The notes beneath the pieces are model-generated. The model worked only from the letters and a program-made list of their open reading frames with translations, was not told the origin of the DNA and ran no database searches. A stretch of 37,850 nucleotides of DNA from Bacteroidaceae bacterium (GTDB lineage Bacteria > Bacteroidota > Bacteroidia > Bacteroidales > Bacteroidaceae), in contig JAGCDE010000016.1 of assembly GCA_017651315.1 (NCBI GenBank), positions 1 to 37,850 on the forward strand, given 5' to 3'. Positions 33,074 through 37,850 of the stretch are shown one piece after another (positions within the stretch are counted from its first letter, which is position 1; each line of letters begins with the position of its first letter). The position numbers and the translations under genes were made by a program.

Positions 33074-35224
33074 ATGAAGAATTATAAAACTGAAGACATC
33101 CGGAACATCGCCATTGTGGGCGGCTCCGGATCCGGAAAAACCACTCTCTCAGAGAGTATCCTTTTTGAGGCTGGCGTAATTAAGCGCCGTGGCTCAGTCA
33201 ACTCCAAGAATACCGTCAGTGATACGGCTGCTGTTGAGCTCGAGTACGGCTATTCAGTCTATTCAACAGTCTTTTCTGTTGAGATGTGCGGCAAGAAATT
33301 CAACTTCTTTGACTGCCCGGGTGCTGATGATTTTTCCGGTCAGGCCGTCACTGCACTGAACATCTGTGATTCAGCTGTCCTTCTGGTGAACGGTTCACGT
33401 GGCGTTGACGTAGGTCTCATCAACAGTTACCGTCTCATCAAGAAACTCGGCAAACCCGCTTTCTTCGTCATCAATTATGTGGATAGCGACAAGTGTGAGT
33501 ATGACAGTGTGGTTGAGCAGATCCGCTCTACATTCGGAACCACATGTGTTGCAATCCAGTTCCCTGAACACTCAGGCCCTTCGTTCAACAGCATAATAGA
33601 TGTGCTGGTCAACCAGAAACTGACTTTTTCAGACGGCTCAGCCCCCAAGGCGGAGGATATCCCCGGTGCCATCGCCTCCAAGGCGCAGTCAATGCGCGAC
33701 TCCATTACCGAGTCGGCTGCCGAGAATGACGAGGAGCTTATGGAGAAGTTCTTTGATCAGGGCGAGCTCTCCACCGATGAGATCCGCGCCGGTTTCCGTA
33801 AGGGTATAGAGTCATGCGGTCTGTTCCCGATTGTCTGCACATCGGCTGCCCAGAATGTCGGTGTAAGCCGTCTTGTCGAGTTCCTGGCCAATGTGGCTCC
33901 CTCACCTTTGCAGGGTAAGCCTGTTGCCGATACCAAAGGTGAAACCGTTGGTCTGGACGCAGCCGGAACATCGCTCTTCTTCTTCAAGACTTCGATGGAG
34001 CCCCATATCGGTGCCGTATCCTATTTCAAGGTGATGTGCGGCAAGGCTCATGAGGGCCAGGACATGGTCAATGCCGACCGTGGCTCCAAGGAGCGTGTCG
34101 CACAGCTGTTCGTAAGCCAGGGTAACAGTCGCGTACAGGTTCCGGAACTCGTGGCAGGTGACCTTGGCTGCACTGTAAAGCTCAAGGATGTCCGTACAGG
34201 AAACACCCTGAATGAGGGTGCTGACCACAGCTTCAACTTCATAAAATATCCTAACTCGAAATTCTCGCGTGCCCTCAAGCCTGTCAATGAGGCCGATATG
34301 GAGAAGATGATGACCATCGTCAACCGTATGCGCGAAGAGGATCCGACACTTGTCATAGAACAGTCCAAGGAGCTCCGTCAGGTTATCCTCTACGGTCAGG
34401 GGGAATTCCATCTGCGCACCTTCAAGTGGTGTATTGAGAACAATGACAAGATGATGATTGTATTCGAAGAGCCGAAGATTCCCTATCGTGAGACTATTAC
34501 CAAGGCTGCCCGTGCAGACTATCGCCACAAGAAACAGTCCGGAGGTGCCGGTCAGTTCGGTGAAGTTCATCTTATCGTGGAGCCATACGAGGACGGCAAG
34601 CCTATGCCTGAGGTGTTCAGGTTCGGCAATCAGGAATTCAAGATGAGCGTGAAGGGCGTTGAGGAATATCCGCTGGATTGGGGTGGCAAGCTGGTCTATG
34701 TGAACAGTATCGTAGGCGGTTCAATTGATGCCCGTTTCATGCCTGCAATCCTCAAGGGTATCATGCAGCGCATGGAGCAGGGACCCCTTACCGGATCTTA
34801 CGCACGTGACGTGCGCGTTATAGTATATGATGGTAAGATGCATCCTGTGGATTCAAACGAAATCTCATTCCTGCTTGCTGGCCGTAACGCTTTCAGCGCA
34901 GCCTTCAAGGAGGCGGGGCCCAAGATTCTGGAGCCTGTCTATGACGTGGAGGTTCTTGTGCCCGCAGAGTATATGGGTGATGTCATGAGTGACCTGCAGG
35001 GTCGCCGCGGCATGATCATGGGTATGGAAAGTGAAGGTAATTACCAGACCCTCAAGGCCAAAGTGCCTCTTAAGGAGATGGCAACATATTCGACTTCATT
35101 GAGTTCGATAACCGGCGGCAGCGGCTCATTCGTAATGAGTTTCAGCAGCTATGAACTTGTTCCGACCGATGTCCAGGATAAGCTTATCAAGGAGTTCGAG
35201 GCAAAACAGAAAGAGGAAGAATAA
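33074..35224 (+). CDS. fusA2: EF-G paralogue with degenerate GTPase motifs (EF-G2-like)
   Basis: A 716-residue protein with full EF-G domain order: G domain (residues about 8-275), domain II (about 290-400), III (405-480), IV (490-610, SGGAGQFGEVHLI and tip loop MHPVDSNEISF) and V (about 615-690). The P-loop GGSGSGKT (16-23) is intact, although the usual AHIDAGKT is lost. Switch I RGIT reads YGYS (58-61), G3 DTPGH reads DCPGA with Ala84 for the catalytic His, and G4 NKxD reads NYVD (134-137). This pattern fits a factor that does not hydrolyse GTP normally, as reported for B. thetaiotaomicron EF-G2, which supports translation during carbon starvation. Codon use looks like that of a well-expressed gene. 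It precedes the rprX/rprY-like pair. Confidence 0.93.
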   Translation: MKNYKTEDIRNIAIVGGSGSGKTTLSESILFEAGVIKRRGSVNSKNTVSDTAAVELEYGYSVYSTVFSVEMCGKKFNFFDCPGADDFSGQAVTALNICDSAVLLVNGSRGVDVGLINSYRLIKKLGKPAFFVINYVDSDKCEYDSVVEQIRSTFGTTCVAIQFPEHSGPSFNSIIDVLVNQKLTFSDGSAPKAEDIPGAIASKAQSMRDSITESAAENDEELMEKFFDQGELSTDEIRAGFRKGIESCGLFPIVCTSAAQNVGVSRLVEFLANVAPSPLQGKPVADTKGETVGLDAAGTSLFFFKTSMEPHIGAVSYFKVMCGKAHEGQDMVNADRGSKERVAQLFVSQGNSRVQVPELVAGDLGCTVKLKDVRTGNTLNEGADHSFNFIKYPNSKFSRALKPVNEADMEKMMTIVNRMREEDPTLVIEQSKELRQVILYGQGEFHLRTFKWCIENNDKMMIVFEEPKIPYRETITKAARADYRHKKQSGGAGQFGEVHLIVEPYEDGKPMPEVFRFGNQEFKMSVKGVEEYPLDWGGKLVYVNSIVGGSIDARFMPAILKGIMQRMEQGPLTGSYARDVRVIVYDGKMHPVDSNEISFLLAGRNAFSAAFKEAGPKILEPVYDVEVLVPAEYMGDVMSDLQGRRGMIMGMESEGNYQTLKAKVPLKEMATYSTSLSSITGGSGSFVMSFSSYELVPTDVQDKLIKEFEAKQKEEE

Positions 35225-35253
35225 TAGCTGTAGTTACGAATTTGATAACTATG

Positions 35254-35281
35254 AAGGGTGGAAGGATGAACTTTCACCCTT
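35254..35281 (+). terminator. Intrinsic terminator after the EF-G paralogue
   Basis: AAGGGTGGAAG (35254-35264) pairs with CTTTCACCCTT (35271-35281) as an 11-bp stem with one G-U pair and a 6-nt loop, followed by a T-rich tract that includes TTTTTT at 35303-35308. It separates the EF-G paralogue from the two-component genes. Confidence 0.65.
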
Positions 35282-35340
35282 TATTATCATAAATTCTATT
35301 AATTTTTTAAGTTAATAGCTGGATAATCCGTTTTCGTTAC

Positions 35341-35348
35341 TATATTTG
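35341..35348 (+). promoter_or_regulatory. Predicted -7 box of the sensor kinase gene
   Basis: TATATTTG is a perfect TAnnTTTG box ending 5 nt before the ATG at 35354, implying a leaderless or almost leaderless transcript. A clear -33 TTTG at the right distance is missing. Confidence 0.45.
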
Positions 35349-35353
35349 TCGCT

Positions 35354-36898
35354 ATGAAAAAAATTGTAGTCTGGATTCTTGGTTTTGTTATCAGTGTCTC
35401 TTTCGTGGTGCTGCTGCTTATGCAGTTGAGGTATATGAAAGAGATGAGTTCCATGCGCCATCAGGAATTTGAGGATGCCGTCAAGCGAAGCCTGTATGAG
35501 GTGGCGCATCAGTTGGAGTTGGAGGAGGCCAAGTGGTATCTGGAAAATGATATCCGCGAAATGGAGCGCAGCTCGAATCTGGGATACCCTATTCTTGAGG
35601 GTGGGATATTCAGCCAATCCATTACATATATGAACGGCGGCTTTACCTACAACCAGTCTGTGCAGCAGAACTTCGGCCCTTCCGCAACAATGCCTTCTCT
35701 GCAGGTGCCCCGTACGAATTCAGAACCTGGAACTACTGTGACCGACAAGGGTGTCAGTCTTCAGCAGCAGCAGCTCAAGCGTTATCTCACTCAGAAGAAT
35801 CTTCTGGACGAGGTTATTTTCAGTATGCTGAACACTGCAAGCGAACGGCCTCTGAACGAACGCATCAATCCTCAGTTCCTGGCTAATGAGTTGCAGTCAG
35901 AACTTAAGGACAACGGCGTGGATATTCCGTTCCACTGGGTGATAACAACCCCAAACGGCCGCATAGTACATACGTGTTGCCGCGATTTCAATCCGGCTGT
36001 ACTGACAAATACCTTTGACCAGACTGTCTTCCACAGTGATTCTCCCTCCCGCATGGGTGTCATGCGCGTATATTTCCCTACTTTGGATGCCTATATTGAC
36101 AATTCTGTAAATTTCATGATTCCTTCGCTCATTTTCATGGCGGTCCTCATGGTTACCTATGTGTTCACCCTCGTGCTTGTGCTTCGGCAAAGGAAGGTGA
36201 CCGAAATGAAGAACGATTTCATCAACAACATGACACATGAGTTCAAGACCCCCATATCCACTATATCACTTGCCGCACAGATGTTGAATGACCAGTCTTT
36301 GGACAAGTCCCCCCAGTTGCTTCAGCATTACTCAAGGGTTATAAACGATGAAACCAAGAGATTGCGTTTTCAGGTGGAGAAGGTGCTGCAGATGTCCATG
36401 TTTGAACGCCAAAGTACCACTCTCAAGTTCAAGAACATGGATATTGATGAACTCATATATGGTGTAGTCACCACTTTCCGCCTGAAGGTGGGCAACATAG
36501 GAGGCACGTTGGAAACAGAATTTGAGACGGAGGATCCTTTTGCAATGGCGGATGAGATGCATTTCACAAATGTGATATTCAATCTTATGGACAATGCCGT
36601 CAAATACAAGCGTGACGACGTTCCGTTGAAACTTACCGTACGCACCTGGAATGAACCTGGCAAGCTCCTGATATCCATAGCCGACAACGGAATAGGGATC
36701 AGGAAAGAGGATCTTAAGAAGATTTTTGAGAAATTCTATCGTGTCCATACCGGCAACAGGCACGACGTGAAAGGATTCGGACTTGGTCTTGCCTATGTCA
36801 AGAAGGTAATCCTCAGCCACAAAGGGACCATCCGCGCCGAAAGCGAATTAGGCAATGGAACCAAATTTATAATTACCCTACCTCAAAGTGAAGAATAA
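35354..36898 (+). CDS. rprX: Sensor histidine kinase, RprX-like
   Basis: A 514-residue inner-membrane sensor kinase. The first membrane segment is at about residues 4-24, a periplasmic sensor region of about 225 residues without a recognised domain follows, and the second membrane segment is at about 253-276. HisKA contains FINNMTHEFKTPISTISLAA with the phosphorylated His295. The ATPase domain shows N box LMDNAVKYK, G1 ADNGIGI, F box FEKFYRV and G2 GFGLGLAYV. It is followed 17 bp later by an OmpR-type regulator. Size, order and neighbours match the rprX/rprY pair first described in Bacteroides fragilis; the name is by similarity and gene context. Confidence 0.88.
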   Translation: MKKIVVWILGFVISVSFVVLLLMQLRYMKEMSSMRHQEFEDAVKRSLYEVAHQLELEEAKWYLENDIREMERSSNLGYPILEGGIFSQSITYMNGGFTYNQSVQQNFGPSATMPSLQVPRTNSEPGTTVTDKGVSLQQQQLKRYLTQKNLLDEVIFSMLNTASERPLNERINPQFLANELQSELKDNGVDIPFHWVITTPNGRIVHTCCRDFNPAVLTNTFDQTVFHSDSPSRMGVMRVYFPTLDAYIDNSVNFMIPSLIFMAVLMVTYVFTLVLVLRQRKVTEMKNDFINNMTHEFKTPISTISLAAQMLNDQSLDKSPQLLQHYSRVINDETKRLRFQVEKVLQMSMFERQSTTLKFKNMDIDELIYGVVTTFRLKVGNIGGTLETEFETEDPFAMADEMHFTNVIFNLMDNAVKYKRDDVPLKLTVRTWNEPGKLLISIADNGIGIRKEDLKKIFEKFYRVHTGNRHDVKGFGLGLAYVKKVILSHKGTIRAESELGNGTKFIITLPQSEE

Positions 36899-36915
36899 CC
36901 CCAAACAATACGATT

Positions 36916-37617
36916 ATGGAAGAAAAACTTAACATTCTGCTGTGTGAAGATGATGAGAATCTGGGCATGCTGCTCCGTGAATATCTTCAGTCCAAAGGAT
37001 ACAATACAGAACTGTGTCCGGATGGTGAAGCCGGTTACAAGGCTTTTCTTAAAAGCAAGTTTGACATCTGCATCTTCGATGTTATGATGCCGAAGAAAGA
37101 TGGGTTCACCCTTGCCAAGGAGATCCGTTCCATCAATTCGGATATTCCTATCCTGTTCCTCACAGCCAAGGCGTTGAAAGAGGATATTCTGGAAGGCTTC
37201 AAGATTGGTGCCGATGATTATATCACAAAGCCTTTCAGCATGGAGGAGCTTACTCTCCGTATGGAGGCCATCCTCCGTCGTGTGCATGGAAAGAAGAACC
37301 GTGAAGTCACTATGTATAAGATTGGACGCTTCACCTTCGATGCCAAGAAACAGATCCTTTCAATCGGTGAGAAATCGACAAAGCTCACTACCAAGGAGTC
37401 GGAACTGCTTAATCTGCTCTGCGTGCATCAGAATGAGATTCTCCAGCGTGATTTCGCCTTGAAGGCCATCTGGATAGATGACAACTACTTTAATGCACGC
37501 AGTATGGATGTCTATATCACGAAGCTGCGCAAGCACCTTAAGGAGGATGATACAGTGGAGATCATCAACATACACGGAAAGGGGTACAAACTTATTGTCC
37601 CTGAAACCGAGGAGTGA
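36916..37617 (+). CDS. rprY: OmpR-family response regulator, RprY-like
   Basis: A 233-residue response regulator. The receiver domain (residues 5-120) has the acidic pocket Glu11, Asp12 and Asp13, phospho-acceptor Asp55 in CIFDVMMPKKDG, Thr83 in FLTAKAL, and Lys105 in DYITKPFSMEEL. The winged-helix DNA-binding domain (about 135-230) contains LTTKESELLNLLCVHQNEIL and DVYITKLRKHLKEDDTVEII then NIHGKGYKLIV. It follows the cognate kinase by 17 bp, so the two form an operon. The target regulon is not visible here. A strong terminator follows at 37644-37675. Confidence 0.92.
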   Translation: MEEKLNILLCEDDENLGMLLREYLQSKGYNTELCPDGEAGYKAFLKSKFDICIFDVMMPKKDGFTLAKEIRSINSDIPILFLTAKALKEDILEGFKIGADDYITKPFSMEELTLRMEAILRRVHGKKNREVTMYKIGRFTFDAKKQILSIGEKSTKLTTKESELLNLLCVHQNEILQRDFALKAIWIDDNYFNARSMDVYITKLRKHLKEDDTVEIINIHGKGYKLIVPETEE

Positions 37618-37643
37618 CTATCACCCTTCCCCGGGCATTAATT

Positions 37644-37675
37644 AAAAGAGGTGAACCGTCCGGTTTCACCTCTTT
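37644..37675 (+). terminator. Intrinsic terminator after rprY
   Basis: AAAAGAGGTGAA (37644-37655) pairs with TTCACCTCTTTT (37664-37675) as a 12-bp perfect stem, with extra CC/GG pairing in the loop. The pattern is symmetric (A-run and T-run), so it could work in both directions. Confidence 0.85.
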
Positions 37676-37693
37676 TAATATAATATATATCCG

Positions 37694-37750
37694 CCAACAA
37701 ACATTCTCGCTCCAACAGCCATCCTCCAACAATCATCCCAACAGCCATCC
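37694..37750 (+). repeat. Cluster of four 13-nt repeats CCAACAnnCATYC
   Basis: Units: CCAACAAACATTC (37694-37706), CCAACAGCCATCC (37712-37724), CCAACAATCATCC (37726-37738) and CCAACAGCCATCC (37738-37750), with irregular spacing of 5, 1 and -1 nt. The rest of the window end (37751-37850) is AT-rich, contains TTTG near 37830 that could be a -33 element for a gene beyond the edge, and shows no gene. Confidence 0.7.
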
Positions 37751-37850
37751 TGCAGTAATCAACGTCCAGGGTCATAATCAGCAAGTTATGTTTATTAACA
37801 AAAAAAACATCAAAAAAAGTGTCCGAATTGTTTGGCTGTAACATTAAGAA

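Noticed and set aside
33074-35224. Housekeeping EF-G (fusA)
   Set aside because: Key residues in switch I, G3 and G4 are replaced, and the gene is not next to ribosomal protein genes, so it is a paralogue and not the main elongation factor.
37638-37844. 68-codon minus-strand ORF at the right edge
   Set aside because: It reads through a strong terminator and the 13-nt repeats, and its product has no recognisable feature.

Overview
The window looks like a chromosomal segment of a Bacteroidales bacterium (Bacteroidaceae/Prevotellaceae-like), judged from gene content and signals only. It has gldE, an RprX/RprY-type two-component system, DUF4252, DUF4827 and DUF4924 proteins, and an HU gene next to a 29-residue AURKAIP1/COX24-type ribosomal peptide. 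Several promoters match the Bacteroidota pattern (TTTG, about 19-21 nt, TAnnTTTG), and clear Shine-Dalgarno sequences are absent. I saw no rRNA, tRNA, insertion sequence, prophage or CRISPR array. It is mostly conserved core genome.

Layout. (1) 1-6601, minus strand: a sugar operon transcribed cytosolic galM, galK, lipoprotein galM, SGLT-type symporter, araD, araA (araA is cut by the window edge). It joins galactose and arabinose catabolism in one transcription unit. (2) 6617-10360, minus: folC, dnaJ, grpE, cdd. (3) 10494-11408, plus: a LysM glucosaminidase lipoprotein. (4) 11434-12805, minus: an overlapping cassette of ECF sigma factor, putative membrane anti-sigma factor and DUF4252 protein. 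(5) 13028-15083, minus: RNase G, the 29-residue ribosomal peptide and HU. (6) 15265-25081, plus: ssb-gldE, then a tight run of outer-membrane protein, lipoprotein, LysE-type exporter, DUF4924, prfC, tsaC, ClC channel/exchanger and fmt. (7) 25293-32859, plus: a second ECF sigma factor, a 60-residue unknown ORF, rpe, comEC, nrnA, DUF4827 lipoprotein, glmM-like mutase and hemW. (8) 33074-37617, plus: an EF-G paralogue followed by the rprX/rprY-like sensor kinase and response regulator.

The two most interesting items are these. First, the EF-G paralogue at 33074-35224 has lost the canonical residues in switch I, G3 (the catalytic His is Ala) and G4 but keeps intact domains II-V. It resembles the GTPase-deficient EF-G2 known from Bacteroides thetaiotaomicron. 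The canonical GTPase motifs of prfC in the same window serve as an internal control. Second, an intergenic repeat of about 90 bp occurs four times (12861-12946 reversed, 17081-17118 partial, 25983-26077, 32872-32968). Every copy has its conserved ACAGATnCT end pointing at the next gene: ECF sigma, outer-membrane protein, small ORF, EF-G paralogue. In the last case it directly abuts the predicted promoter. Whether this is a REP/MITE-like repeat or a shared regulatory element cannot be decided from this window alone.

Smaller observations include two genes whose predicted promoters leave almost no 5' leader, three genes that appear to start with TTG, a ClC protein with channel-like substitutions, and a 13-nt repeat cluster downstream of the response regulator.
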